NCBI GenBank assembly: GCA_035296565.1
Contig: DATHAQ010000058.1
Coordinates: forward strand, 1-64,000
DNA: 64,000 nt
Direction of reading: 5' to 3'
Origin: JACCZR01 sp035296565
GTDB taxonomy: Bacteria; Actinomycetota; Thermoleophilia; Solirubrobacterales; Thermoleophilaceae
Shown here: piece by piece, positions 25,989 through 34,129 of the stretch
Layout of the letters: each line of letters opens with the position of its first letter
How positions within the stretch are numbered: the stretch's first letter is position 1
Made by a program: the position numbers and the translations under genes
The notes under the pieces: generated by a model
What the model saw: only the letters and a program-made list of their open reading frames with translations
Databases searched by the model: none
What the model was told of the DNA's origin: nothing

Positions 25989-26440
25989 GCGGACTCGCCG
26001 CGGCCGACCGTCAGCCGCTCCTGGCGGCGCGAGACGGGCTCCTCGTCGGCCACGACCGCCTCGCGGACGGCGGCAACATCGCGGGCCAGTTCCTCCAAGC
26101 GCTCGTCGATGGAGCCGAGCCGGCCGTCCTCGACGCCGTCGGCCGCGCTGGCCAGGCGCTCCTCGAGCCGGTCGAGGGCATCCTCGACGCCCTCCATGCG
26201 CTGGGAGACCGAACGCAGCCGGCGGGTGACCCGCTCCACGTCGGCCGCGGAGGGGATGTTCAGCGCGCCCATCGCCGCCTCCTGGGCGGCGATGGCGGCG
26301 TCACGGGCGTCGAAGGCCCGGGCGATCGCCGCGTGGACGACCGGGTTCGCCACCAGCTCCTCGGCCACCTTGCCGAGGGCCTCCTCCCCCTGGCGGGAGA
26401 GGCGATCCACGAACCCCTTGTGCTCCCCGTCTTCGCTCAC
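25985..26440 (-). CDS. PhaI-like phasin / coiled-coil protein
   Basis: A 151-aa protein. The segment NIPSAADVERVTRRLRSVSQ leading into a coiled coil (DALDRLEERL) matches the phasin pattern in which a helix is followed by a short NxPTxxD-type turn and a leucine zipper. The N-terminal half (VDRLSRQGEEALGKVAEELV) is amphipathic, as needed to coat a polyester granule. It is the second phasin-like gene here, convergent with the phosphorylase. An unrelated coiled-coil protein is possible. GTG start. Confidence 0.6.
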   Translation of the reverse strand: MSEDGEHKGFVDRLSRQGEEALGKVAEELVANPVVHAAIARAFDARDAAIAAQEAAMGALNIPSAADVERVTRRLRSVSQRMEGVEDALDRLEERLASAADGVEDGRLGSIDERLEELARDVAAVREAVVADEEPVSRRQERLTVGRGESA

Positions 26441-26756
26441 GCGCGGCCAGGCTAGCGGATGATTGCCCGGGCTCTGCCGGGCTTACCCTCGACTGGAGGC
26501 TCAGCGCGGTTCATCTGATGCGTAAGAAGGGTAAGGAGCGTTGTGTGCACGGGAAAGGACTCCCCGGGGTGAAGGTTTCGCGCCCCCGCGCCGATAGAGG
26601 AGAGGTGCCCTGCAACGTCTCTGTCGGTTCCCACTTGCGGCCTTTTCAAGTCGCCAGTAGCTTGGAGTGGGTGGGCACCGGAACTGTTACCGTGTGCGCC
26701 GCTCCGGGAGCGCCTTTCGCGGGTTCTCCTCGGGGGAGGAGCGGAACCCAGCGGGG
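26441..26756 (+). other. 316-nt gap before the cell-wall hydrolase gene, probable long leader
   Basis: No gene is visible. A GCCCGG/CCGGGC hairpin lies at 26465-26482. Just before the start codon GGGTTC-TCCTC (26721-26731) pairs with GAGGA-GAACCC (26736-26749) with a 3-nt bulge, only 7 nt from the ATG, so it could control ribosome access. Such leaders are common on actinobacterial wall-hydrolase genes. Confidence 0.35.
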
Positions 26757-29255
26757 ATGAAGAAGCGCGTTCTAACCATCTTGGCCTTGGCGGCCCTGCT
26801 TTCGGCGGGAGCACTCGCCGCGTTCACCCTGCCCGCCTCCGCGGTCAAGCAGACCGTCTACGTGAAGCTGCCCAGCGGCCAGGTGGTCCCGGTGGTCGTC
26901 GACGTGCCGGACGGCACGCCGGTCGGGGAGGTCGCTCTGCCAGGCGTGCCCGTTCCCCCCGGGACACCTTCTGCCCCGAAGGAGCAGGGGCCCTCCACGA
27001 CCCCGCAGCAGGCACCCAAGACCCAGGACCCGAGCTCGGGCGGCGGCGATCAGCAGGATTCCTCAAAGGGGAAGGCGAAGAAGCCCGCCGCCAAGAAGAA
27101 GTCGAAGCCGAAGAAGAAGTCCGGGCCTGGGCAGACCGGAGGGGCTAACCCTCAATCTCAGACTGAGCCTCGGCGCCGCCGTGCCCGTCGTCCTCGGCGC
27201 ACCCCGCTGCGCGCGCCCGACGGCTCGCCCACCCCCCAGAACCCCGGCTTCGTCGACGCCCTGCCCGGCCCCTCGACCGCCACGGGCGTGCCGAACTTCG
27301 TCATCCGCAAGTTCAGGGTCCCGATCTTCCTGCTGCCGATCTACCAGGCCGCCGGCATCCAGTACGGCATCCGCTGGGAGGTCCTGGCCGCCATCAACGA
27401 GATCGAGACCGACTACGGGCGCAACCTCAACGTCTCGAGCGCCGGGGCCCTGGGCTGGATGCAGTTCATCCCCTCCTCGTGGCGCATGTACGGGGTGGAC
27501 GCCAACAAGGACGGCAAGAAGGATCCCTACAACCCCGTCGACGCCATCTTCGCCGCCGCGCGCTACCTGAAGGCCGCTGGAGGCGAGAAGGACCTGCGGC
27601 GCGCGGTCTTCGCCTACAACCACGCCGGCTGGTACGTGGACTCGGTGATGCTGCGCGCCAAGCTGATCACCGGCGTGCCCGCCGACCTCGTCGGCTCCCT
27701 CACCGGCCTGACCGAGGGGCGCTTTCCCGTATATGCCCGCGCGCGCTACGCCGACGACCTGGCCGAGCGCGAAGCCGCCAAGCGCGTGAAGAAGGGCCAG
27801 AACGCCGCCAACGTGGTCCAGTCCAAGGACGACCGCGCCTCGATAGACGTCTTCGCCCGCCAAGGCTCGCCGGTGGTGGCCGTCAACGACGGCGAGATCA
27901 AGAAGGTCGGCCGTTCACGCAAGCTGGGCCGCTACATCCAGCTCCAGGATGTCTACGGCAACACCTACACCTACACGGGCCTGGGCTCGACCTCGCGCTT
28001 CTACCCCGTCCCCAAGGACGACATCCAGGCCAGCAGCAAGGGCGCTTCCGCCAAGGCGCTGAAGGCCAACGACCCCAAGGACCCCAAGCCCACGGCACCG
28101 GCCTCACAGGGCCGCCAGGCCGACGCGTCGGACAAGCCGCGCACGAAGGCCTACTCCGACAAGGCCCGCGACATCGACGACTCGGAGCGGGTGGCAGACG
28201 GCGGGGGCGCGCGCAACACCGGCGCCTCGGTACCCGTCAAGCAGCGCCTGTTCGCCCACCCCGACATGCCGGGGGCGCGTGAGCACGGCGGCCTCGAGCA
28301 GACCCTCGACGCCGAGGCCCGGCGCGGGGGCAAGGGCTATGAGGAGTACAAGAACTTCGCTCGCCCCTATGGCCTGAACGCCAAGGACGTCCGGCTCAAG
28401 CCGCTGCGCAAGGGCGCGCGGGTGATCGGAGGCACGCTCCTGGGCCGCATCGGCAAGCCCGAGAACGGCAAGGGCTCGCACCTGTCGTTCCAGATCCGCC
28501 CCGCCGGCAAGGGCGCGCCACGCATCGACCCGAAGCCGATCCTGGACGGCTGGAAGCTGCTGGAGGCCACCGCGGTCTACCGGGCCTCGGGCAAGAACGC
28601 CCTCTACGGCGACGATGCCCGCTCGTTCTCGATCGGGCAGATCCTGCTGCTGCCCAAGCCGCTGCTCCAGAAGCGCGTGCTGGCAGACAACCGCGTCGAC
28701 ATCTACCCCTGCGGTCGCCAGGACGTCCGCTCGGGCCAGATCGACCGCCGCATCCTGGCCACGCTGGAGTACCTGGCGGAGTCCGGCCTGCGTCCGACGA
28801 TCAGCTCGCTGAAGTGCGGCCACGGCTTCTACACGTCCTCGGGCAACGTCTCCCAGCACTCCTCGGGCAACGCCACCGACATCGCCAAGATCAACGGCGT
28901 CCCGATCGCCGGCCACCAGGAGCGGGGCGGCATCACCGAGGTCTCCGTGCGCAGACTGATGCGCCTGCAAGGCACGATGCACGCCGACCAGATCATCTCC
29001 CTGCTCGACCTGGGTGGCAACACCCTCGCGATGGGCGACCACGACGACCACATCCACGTCGGCTTCCGCCCGCTGTTCGGCGACAACCGGAAGGCCGGCC
29101 GCCAGGCGCTCGAGGTGCTCAAGCCCGGCCAGTGGTCCGACCTGCTCTCGCGCCTGCGCAAGATCGAGAACCCGGTGGTGCCCACCAGCCCGTCGAAGTA
29201 CTCGATCCCCGTGCCCAAGCGCAAGCGGTCGAGCTCCGCCCACCGGGGCGAGTAG
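26757..29255 (+). CDS. Multidomain cell-wall hydrolase (lytic transglycosylase, degenerate M23, M15-like)
   Basis: An 832-aa secreted protein. A signal peptide (about residues 1-30) is followed by a Pro/Lys-rich low-complexity wall-spanning region (65-155). Residues 195-300 are an SLT/MltB-like transglycosylase with catalytic Glu217 in INEIETDYG and GALGWMQFIPSSWRMYG. An M23-like part follows (SIDVFARQGSPVVAVNDGEI and SHLSFQI) in which the metal ligands are replaced and a Lys-rich insert splits the two halves. The C-terminus has an M15-type zinc site: H701 to D708 in HSSGNATD, then H765 and H767 in DHIHV. It probably cuts both glycan and peptide of the wall. The ATG at 26757 starts the signal peptide. 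Confidence 0.87.
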   Translation: MKKRVLTILALAALLSAGALAAFTLPASAVKQTVYVKLPSGQVVPVVVDVPDGTPVGEVALPGVPVPPGTPSAPKEQGPSTTPQQAPKTQDPSSGGGDQQDSSKGKAKKPAAKKKSKPKKKSGPGQTGGANPQSQTEPRRRRARRPRRTPLRAPDGSPTPQNPGFVDALPGPSTATGVPNFVIRKFRVPIFLLPIYQAAGIQYGIRWEVLAAINEIETDYGRNLNVSSAGALGWMQFIPSSWRMYGVDANKDGKKDPYNPVDAIFAAARYLKAAGGEKDLRRAVFAYNHAGWYVDSVMLRAKLITGVPADLVGSLTGLTEGRFPVYARARYADDLAEREAAKRVKKGQNAANVVQSKDDRASIDVFARQGSPVVAVNDGEIKKVGRSRKLGRYIQLQDVYGNTYTYTGLGSTSRFYPVPKDDIQASSKGASAKALKANDPKDPKPTAPASQGRQADASDKPRTKAYSDKARDIDDSERVADGGGARNTGASVPVKQRLFAHPDMPGAREHGGLEQTLDAEARRGGKGYEEYKNFARPYGLNAKDVRLKPLRKGARVIGGTLLGRIGKPENGKGSHLSFQIRPAGKGAPRIDPKPILDGWKLLEATAVYRASGKNALYGDDARSFSIGQILLLPKPLLQKRVLADNRVDIYPCGRQDVRSGQIDRRILATLEYLAESGLRPTISSLKCGHGFYTSSGNVSQHSSGNATDIAKINGVPIAGHQERGGITEVSVRRLMRLQGTMHADQIISLLDLGGNTLAMGDHDDHIHVGFRPLFGDNRKAGRQALEVLKPGQWSDLLSRLRKIENPVVPTSPSKYSIPVPKRKRSSSAHRGE

Positions 29256-29366
29256 CGCCCAGCCGCCACGGTCTTCGCCGCCGCCCAGCTGGAGTTCGGC
29301 TTCGCGCTCGGTCCTCCAGACGGCCGCTTCCTGCTGCGCGCCGACCCCGACGATGACCCCGAGCGG

Positions 29367-30104
29367 GTGCTGGTGCTGAGCACGCTCGGCGCCGCGGAGC
29401 GCCGGCGGCTGAAGGGACGGCGCGGAAAGACGGTCACCGACGCCGTGCCCGAGCCGGTGCCCACCGCCCGCGCCACGGTGATCCGGGCCCAGCCCTTCGC
29501 CTCCGACGACGAGGCCCGGGCCTGGCTGGAGGGCGTACGCGGCGACGAGGCACTGCGCGAGGCCGAGACCGACGACGCGCTGCGCCGGCTGAACCGCGCC
29601 ATCCGCGCGCAACGCGCGGCAGCCGGCGACCCCTACCTGCGCGAGGTCTCCCTCGCGCAGGCCCTGGTCCTTCGGCTGGGCTACGGAGCGGGCGAGAGCC
29701 TCGCCTACGGGCGCTTCTCCGAGGCCTGGGAGGCCCCGCCCGGCCGTACGAAGGTCAAGCGCTCGATGGGCGCGCCGGAGGAGCGCTTCGCCGCGCTGAT
29801 GGGCGCGCGCGACCAGGCCGGCGTGGCCGAGGATCTCGTCCTCCGCGCCCGGCTGGACCTCGACGCCGGGCACCTGCGCGAGGCGGCCCTGCAGGCCCGC
29901 GTGGCCCTCGAGGCGCTGCTGGCGGAGTCCGGCCCGGAGTTGGCGGACCGGCCGCGCGCCGAGCTCGAGTCAGACCGCGAGCCGGTCGCCTCGGCGGCGG
30001 CCGCGGCCCTGCAGGGCCCCCTGAGCGACGGGCCCGCCGGCGCGGTGTCGGAGGCGGTGGGGCACATGGAGTCGGCCCTGCGACGCCTTCGCCTCGCCGG
30101 CTGA
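29367..30104 (+). CDS. Conserved-looking protein of unknown function
   Basis: A protein of at least 245 aa, Arg/Ala/Glu-rich, with no membrane helix. The N-terminal part has a short beta-rich region (ARATVIRAQPFASDDEARAW), then an all-helical body (ALRRLNRAIRAQRAAAGDPY, REVSLAQALVLRLGYGAGES). The true start is unclear: in-frame sequence back to the previous stop at 29255 reads like protein (QLEFGFALGPPDGRFLLRAD), yet it contains no ATG, GTG or TTG before the GTG at 29367, so a CTG start upstream is possible. I recognise no family. Confidence 0.6.
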   Translation: MLVLSTLGAAERRRLKGRRGKTVTDAVPEPVPTARATVIRAQPFASDDEARAWLEGVRGDEALREAETDDALRRLNRAIRAQRAAAGDPYLREVSLAQALVLRLGYGAGESLAYGRFSEAWEAPPGRTKVKRSMGAPEERFAALMGARDQAGVAEDLVLRARLDLDAGHLREAALQARVALEALLAESGPELADRPRAELESDREPVASAAAAALQGPLSDGPAGAVSEAVGHMESALRRLRLAG

Positions 30105-30433
30105 TCTCGCCCTTCACCGGTTCGACACACGGTCGAGCGCAGCCTTCGCCATCTTGGACAGCGGTAGATAGGAGATGGAACCGCAGCCAGGCAACATCGA
30201 TGGCGTGAACGCCACCGTGACCAGCCTCGACCGGGGAAGAGGTCGCGGCCGGCAACGGGCACGGCGCGCCACGCACCCTCCCCAAGGGGCTCGCCCGGTA
30301 TCGGGGCGGGCCTGGATAAACGGCCGGGAGGTGGGCGGAGCCAACCCGCGCTTCGCCCACCTTCTCGGTTCCCACGGCTGACCCTCCCTGGCGCCATCGA
30401 GCTGTCCGAGGGCCAGCGGACGGAGCGGGTGCC
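30105..30433. other. 329-nt convergent gap without a clear gene
   Basis: Short open frames exist here but none has family or codon-bias support. The main structure is an 8-bp inverted repeat (GGTGGGCG with CGCCCACC at about 30331-30362) with further pairing in the loop, and a smaller GCCC/GGGC stem near 30290. Without a U-tract neither is a standard terminator. Confidence 0.4.
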
Positions 30434-30583
30434 CTAGAGGCGCGCCGGCGGCAGCCGGCCCGCGGCCTGCCAGGAGAGCTCCCACACCCGCCGGCTGAGC
30501 GCGGCCTCCCGTTCGGCGCCGGGCAGGCTGAGGCTCGCTCCCGAGGCGAGCAGGGCGGAGGCGAGGCGACGGTTGTCGCTCAG
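30434..30583 (-). CDS. Possible 49-aa ORF after the sirtuin gene
   Basis: Weakly supported. The frame opens with CTG in a CTGA overlap with the sirtuin stop, the same arrangement as three better-supported genes here, and encodes a small Leu/Ala/Arg-rich helical peptide (DNRRLASALLASGASLSLPG and RVWELSWQAAGRLPP). It could equally be a run of non-coding GC-rich sequence. Confidence 0.22.
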   Translation of the reverse strand: MSDNRRLASALLASGASLSLPGAEREAALSRRVWELSWQAAGRLPPARL

Positions 30584-31392
30584 CGCCGCAGCGCGGCCAG
30601 GACCGCGTCCAGCTCGTCCACGACGTCGCCGTCCAGGCGGACGTCTGCCTCGGAGTCGTACGGCGTCGGGCCCTGGGTGACCACCGCCAGCCGGCCGCCC
30701 GCGGCCAGGGTCACGCCCGGCAGACCGGCCACCGGATGGACCTCCAGCGAGGAGCCGACGCACAGCATCAGGTCCGCCTCGGCGGCCAGCGCGTGAGCAT
30801 CGGCCATCGCCTCCGCGGGCAGCAGCTCGCCGAACAGCACGACCTCCGGCTTCAGCGGCGAGACGCAGGCCGGGCACTCGGGCGCGCCGTCGGTCGCCGC
30901 CAGCATCTCCGCCACCCGCTCCAGCGCCACCTTGCCCCCGCACTCCAGGCACACGCTGCGCTCGATCGAGCCGTGGACCTCGACCACCCGCTCGCTGCCC
31001 GCGGCGCGGTGCAGGCGGTCGATGTTCTGCGTGATCACGCCGCGCACGAGGCCGCGCCGCTCCAGCTCGGCCAGCGCCCGGTGGGCCCCGTTGGGCTCCT
31101 TGTCGCGAAGCGCGGTGAAGCGCTGGGAGTAGAAGGCCCAGAAGCGGTCGGGGTCGCGACGGAAGGCGTCGATGTGCGCAACCTCCATCGGGTTGACCTT
31201 CTCCCACATGCCGGTGCCCGGCGAGCGGAAGTCCGGAATCCCCGACGGGACCGAGATCCCGGCCCCGGTCAGGACGACGGCGCTCTGCGAGTCGCGGAGC
31301 AGCCCGGCGAGCCGGGCAGCTCCGCTCAGCTCATTTGCCCTGGAAGTTGGGCTTGCGCTTCCCAAGGAACGCCCCGATGCCTTCCTTCGCAT
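30580..31392 (-). CDS. Sir2-family NAD-dependent deacylase
   Basis: A sirtuin that removes acyl groups from lysine using NAD. Motifs are LTGAGISVPSGIPDFRSP, TQNIDRLH, the catalytic HG in VEVHGS, a four-Cys zinc site (CLEC and CPAC), KPEVVLFGE and GSSLEVHP. The family N-terminus starts near ARLAGLLRDSQ, about residue 25 of the longest frame, so the ATG at 31392 (62 nt inside the upstream gene), a TTG at 31365 or a CTG at 31329 are all possible starts. It lies downstream of the acyl-CoA enzyme pair, whose acylation state it may control; that is inference. Confidence 0.88.
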   Translation of the reverse strand: MRRKASGRSLGSASPTSRANELSGAARLAGLLRDSQSAVVLTGAGISVPSGIPDFRSPGTGMWEKVNPMEVAHIDAFRRDPDRFWAFYSQRFTALRDKEPNGAHRALAELERRGLVRGVITQNIDRLHRAAGSERVVEVHGSIERSVCLECGGKVALERVAEMLAATDGAPECPACVSPLKPEVVLFGELLPAEAMADAHALAAEADLMLCVGSSLEVHPVAGLPGVTLAAGGRLAVVTQGPTPYDSEADVRLDGDVVDELDAVLAALRR

Positions 31393-32434
31393 CCTCGGAA
31401 CCGAACACCTCGCCGAAGGCCTCGCCCTCGCGGCGCAGGCCCTCGCCCAGCTCGCCGTCCATCGACACCGCCTTGATCCGGGAGATGGCCAGCGGCGCCT
31501 GCTCGGCGAGCTTGCGCGCCCACGACAGCGAGATGTCGAACAGCTCGTGGTCGGGCACCACCCGCGTGGCCAGCCCGGCCCGCAGGGCCTCGTAGGCGTC
31601 GATCGGCTCGCCGGTGAGGTTCATCTCCAGGGCCTTGCCCTCCCCCACCAGGCGCGGCAGCCGCTGCGTGCCGCCGAAGCCGGGGATGATGCCCAGGTTG
31701 ATCTCCGGCTGGCCGAAGGAGGCCGACTCCGCCGCGATGCGGAAGTCGCAGGCCATTGCCAGCTCGCAGCCGCCACCGAAGGCCAGTGAGTTCACGGCGG
31801 CGATGGTCACGGTCGAGGACTCCTCCATCGCGCGCATGAACTTGTGCGTGCTCTCGAGGAGCTCCCGGCCCTCCTTGTCGGGCGACATCTTCGAGAACTC
31901 CTTGAGGTCGGCCCCCGCGGAGAAGGTGAAGATGTTCGAGGAGGCGATGACGACCGCGCGCAGCTTGCCGTCGACCTCCTCCCACAGCTCGCCGAGCTCC
32001 TCGATCACCTGCGGCGAGATCGCGTTGGTCGGCGGCCGGTTGAGCCAGATGATGCCCACGTCGCCGCGGGTCTCGAGCGCGATCGCCTCGCGCGACTGGC
32101 CCTCATCGGGTTGGGCGTAGGGGAAGAAGCCCTGGCCGGTCTTCTTGCCCAGACGGCCCTGGCGGACCAGCCGGCGCAGGATGCCGGGCGGGGTGAAGTT
32201 CTCGCCCCACTCGGACTCCGCGCGCTCGAGCGCCTCGAGCCTGTTGTCGAGGCCCTGCTCGTCCGCGCGGGCGAAGGGCCCCGGCAGGATGCCGGCGCCC
32301 ATCATCATCCCCATCTCGATGTCCTTGGCCGACGCCGCGCCCTCCTCGAGGACGAGGCACGACTCGACGAGCGCCTTCAGCGAGAAGCGCTCCACCAGCG
32401 TGTCTGTTGCCTGACCCTCAGCCGCCGTGCTCAT
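31331..32434 (-). CDS. Enoyl-CoA hydratase with N-terminal 3HCDH C-domain
   Basis: A 367-aa fusion. Residues 15-110 match the C-terminal (dimerisation) domain of 3-hydroxyacyl-CoA dehydrogenase (GPFARADEQGLDN and LGKKTGQGFFPY). Residues 115-367 are a crotonase with the oxyanion loops FSAGADLKEF and AFGGGCELAMACD and both catalytic glutamates (GGCEL and QPEINLGIIPGFGGTQ). It hydrates trans-2-enoyl-CoA in beta-oxidation. It overlaps the dehydrogenase gene by 17 nt; together the two carry all FadB domains in a different order. Confidence 0.92.
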   Translation of the reverse strand: MSTAAEGQATDTLVERFSLKALVESCLVLEEGAASAKDIEMGMMMGAGILPGPFARADEQGLDNRLEALERAESEWGENFTPPGILRRLVRQGRLGKKTGQGFFPYAQPDEGQSREAIALETRGDVGIIWLNRPPTNAISPQVIEELGELWEEVDGKLRAVVIASSNIFTFSAGADLKEFSKMSPDKEGRELLESTHKFMRAMEESSTVTIAAVNSLAFGGGCELAMACDFRIAAESASFGQPEINLGIIPGFGGTQRLPRLVGEGKALEMNLTGEPIDAYEALRAGLATRVVPDHELFDISLSWARKLAEQAPLAISRIKAVSMDGELGEGLRREGEAFGEVFGSEDAKEGIGAFLGKRKPNFQGK

Positions 32435-33293
32435 AGAAACCCTTTCCGGTCTTCTGACCGAGGTCGCCGGCGTCCACCAGCTCCTGCATCTTCGGCGAGA
32501 AGTAGAAGCGGTCGCCGTAGGACTCCTCGAGGTGCTCGGCCACGTGCAGGACGGTGTCGAGCCCCAGGAGGTCTGTGAGGAAGAACGGCCCCATGGGCGC
32601 GGCCTTGGACTCCTGGACGATCTTGTCGACCTCCTTGAAGTCCAGCCCCTCCTCCTCCGTCACCTTCCAGATCTCCGACACCGCGGAGTTCAGGATGCGG
32701 TTGACGACGAACCCCGGGGCCTCGTCGCAGCGGATCGCCGTCTTGCGGATCTGCTGGGCGAAATTGGCGGTGACCTGTGCGGTCTCCGGGGAGGTCTCCG
32801 CGCCCTCGACGACCTCGATAAGGCGCATCACCGACGCGGGGTAGAAGAAGTGGAAGCCGACCACCTGGTCGGGCCGCGTTGTCGCATCGGCCATCTCGGA
32901 GATGGGCAGCGAGGAGGTGTTCGAGGAGAGGATGGCGTGGCCGGGCGTGGTTGCGTCGAGCTCGGCGAAGACCGCCTGCTTGATCTCCATGCGCTCTGGC
33001 ACGGCCTCGATCACGAAGTCGACGTAGCCGAAGCCGTCGTAGGAGGTGGTGCCCTCGATGCGCCCGAGGATCTCCTCGAGCTGCGCGTCGGCCTCCTCCT
33101 GGGAGATCTTCTCCTTCTGGACGAGGCCGCCGAGCTGGCCCTGGGTGACCTCGCGGGCCTTCTCCAGCCCCTGGTCGACGAACTTCTGCTCGACGTCCTT
33201 GAGGATCACCGGCACGCCTGCGCTGGCGACCACCTGGGCGATCTCGCCGCCCATGGTCCCCGCCCCCACTACGGCGGCTTTGTAAACGAACAA
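32418..33293 (-). CDS. 3-hydroxyacyl-CoA dehydrogenase
   Basis: A 291-aa NAD-dependent enzyme oxidising 3-hydroxyacyl-CoA (or hydroxybutyryl-CoA) to the 3-keto form. The nucleotide loop is VVGAGTMGGEIAQVVA (8-23); the catalytic His is in VVGFHFFYPASVMRLIEVV; the C-terminal domain has DEAPGFVVNRIL and GKTGKGFYEH. TTG start, weak ribosome site GGAAAGG. First gene of the run with the hydratase and sirtuin. It may also supply 3-hydroxyacyl-CoA for the nearby PHA synthase when running in reverse. Confidence 0.92.
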   Translation of the reverse strand: MFVYKAAVVGAGTMGGEIAQVVASAGVPVILKDVEQKFVDQGLEKAREVTQGQLGGLVQKEKISQEEADAQLEEILGRIEGTTSYDGFGYVDFVIEAVPERMEIKQAVFAELDATTPGHAILSSNTSSLPISEMADATTRPDQVVGFHFFYPASVMRLIEVVEGAETSPETAQVTANFAQQIRKTAIRCDEAPGFVVNRILNSAVSEIWKVTEEEGLDFKEVDKIVQESKAAPMGPFFLTDLLGLDTVLHVAEHLEESYGDRFYFSPKMQELVDAGDLGQKTGKGFYEHGG

Positions 33294-33343
33294 ATCGATG
33301 CCTTTCCGGTCGTTCTGCGGCGCGTGAGGCTATCGGGTGGCCG

Positions 33344-34087
33344 TCAGCCGGCGAGCGCCCGCCCAAGCGCCCGGTAGACCTTGCGGTTGAAGGCCAGGCC
33401 GACGTGGCTTCCGGTGACCTCGATGTTGTCGGCATAGTCGACCACGCAGGACTCCCAGCGCACCACCCCGTCCTCCTTCGAGTAGATGCTCGTGAGGCGC
33501 ACGTCCTCCGGGAAGGGCGCGGTGTAGTCGCGCACGAAGTTGCAGCCGCAGGTCTCGGTCAGGCAGCCGCGGCGCGCGATGCGGTCGCTGGTTAGGCGGT
33601 GGTACTGGCGCACGACGGCGAGGGCCGCGAGGGTGGGGACGCTGACCGCGTGCTGGCTGTTGAGGCCGCCGCCCATCGAGACCGCGTGCGATACCGCGTC
33701 GGGCCGGCGAACGGCCAGCGCGCGAGCGAAGTGCCCGCCGCGGCTGTGGCCCACCACCGCCACCCTGCCGCCGTGGCGGACGTGCAGCTCGCCGAGGCGG
33801 CGCTCGGCGCGCTCCATGGCCCGCTCGGAGCAGTCGGAGTTGGTGACGAAGCCGGCGGTGCCCGTCACGTAGCCCATCCGCTGCAGCCACCCCGCCAATG
33901 TCCGCAGCGAGTAGTCGCCGGCCAGGAAGCCGGGAAGGAGCAGCACCGGCCGGCCGTCCCCGCGGGGCACCCCCGAGCCGTAGAAGACCGGGTCGGCGAG
34001 CAGCCGTGCGGCCTCGAGCTGCCAGCGGATCTCGGCCGGATGTCGCCCCCACCAGCGAGCCACCGAGCGAGCCACCGAGCGAGCCAC
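33344..34087 (-). CDS. Lipase/esterase-like alpha/beta hydrolase
   Basis: About 247 aa. The core has VLLLPGFLAGDYSLRTLAGW, the nucleophile elbow VVGHSRGG, and a late GSHVGL that can supply the His. Four cysteines occur in the last third and could form disulfides. The N-terminus lies in a tandem DNA repeat, so three in-frame GTG codons 12 nt apart (34087, 34075, 34063) are possible starts, none with a ribosome site. Substrate unknown; the neighbourhood suggests a lipid or polyester. Confidence 0.75.
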   Translation of the reverse strand: MARSVARSVARWWGRHPAEIRWQLEAARLLADPVFYGSGVPRGDGRPVLLLPGFLAGDYSLRTLAGWLQRMGYVTGTAGFVTNSDCSERAMERAERRLGELHVRHGGRVAVVGHSRGGHFARALAVRRPDAVSHAVSMGGGLNSQHAVSVPTLAALAVVRQYHRLTSDRIARRGCLTETCGCNFVRDYTAPFPEDVRLTSIYSKEDGVVRWESCVVDYADNIEVTGSHVGLAFNRKVYRALGRALAG

Positions 34088-34091
34088 CGAG
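34056..34091. repeat. Three 12-bp tandem repeats at the hydrolase start
   Basis: Three perfect copies of CGAGCCACCGAG plus a partial fourth. They encode SVAR-type tetrapeptides on the minus strand and carry the alternative GTG starts of the hydrolase, so copy-number change would shift the N-terminus in steps of four residues without breaking the frame. Confidence 0.85.
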
Positions 34092-34129
34092 CGAGTGTAG
34101 GCCGGTGTCCGGGCGGGCAGCCTCAAGAT

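Noticed and set aside
24017..26455. An 812-codon open frame across the SDR, phasin-like and phosphorylase genes
   Set aside because: It overlaps five well-supported genes on both strands and has no recognisable domain; typical GC-rich shadow.
26441..26756. Firm call of a ydaO (c-di-AMP) riboswitch
   Set aside because: Only one GGGGTGAA-like block is visible; the other conserved blocks could not be found by eye, so it is left as a question.
30120..30140. tRNA-like GGTTCGA segment
   Set aside because: No acceptor or anticodon arms can be drawn around it.
30175..30381. 68-codon plus-strand ORF
   Set aside because: Basic low-complexity composition, no ribosome site and no homology pattern; probably chance.
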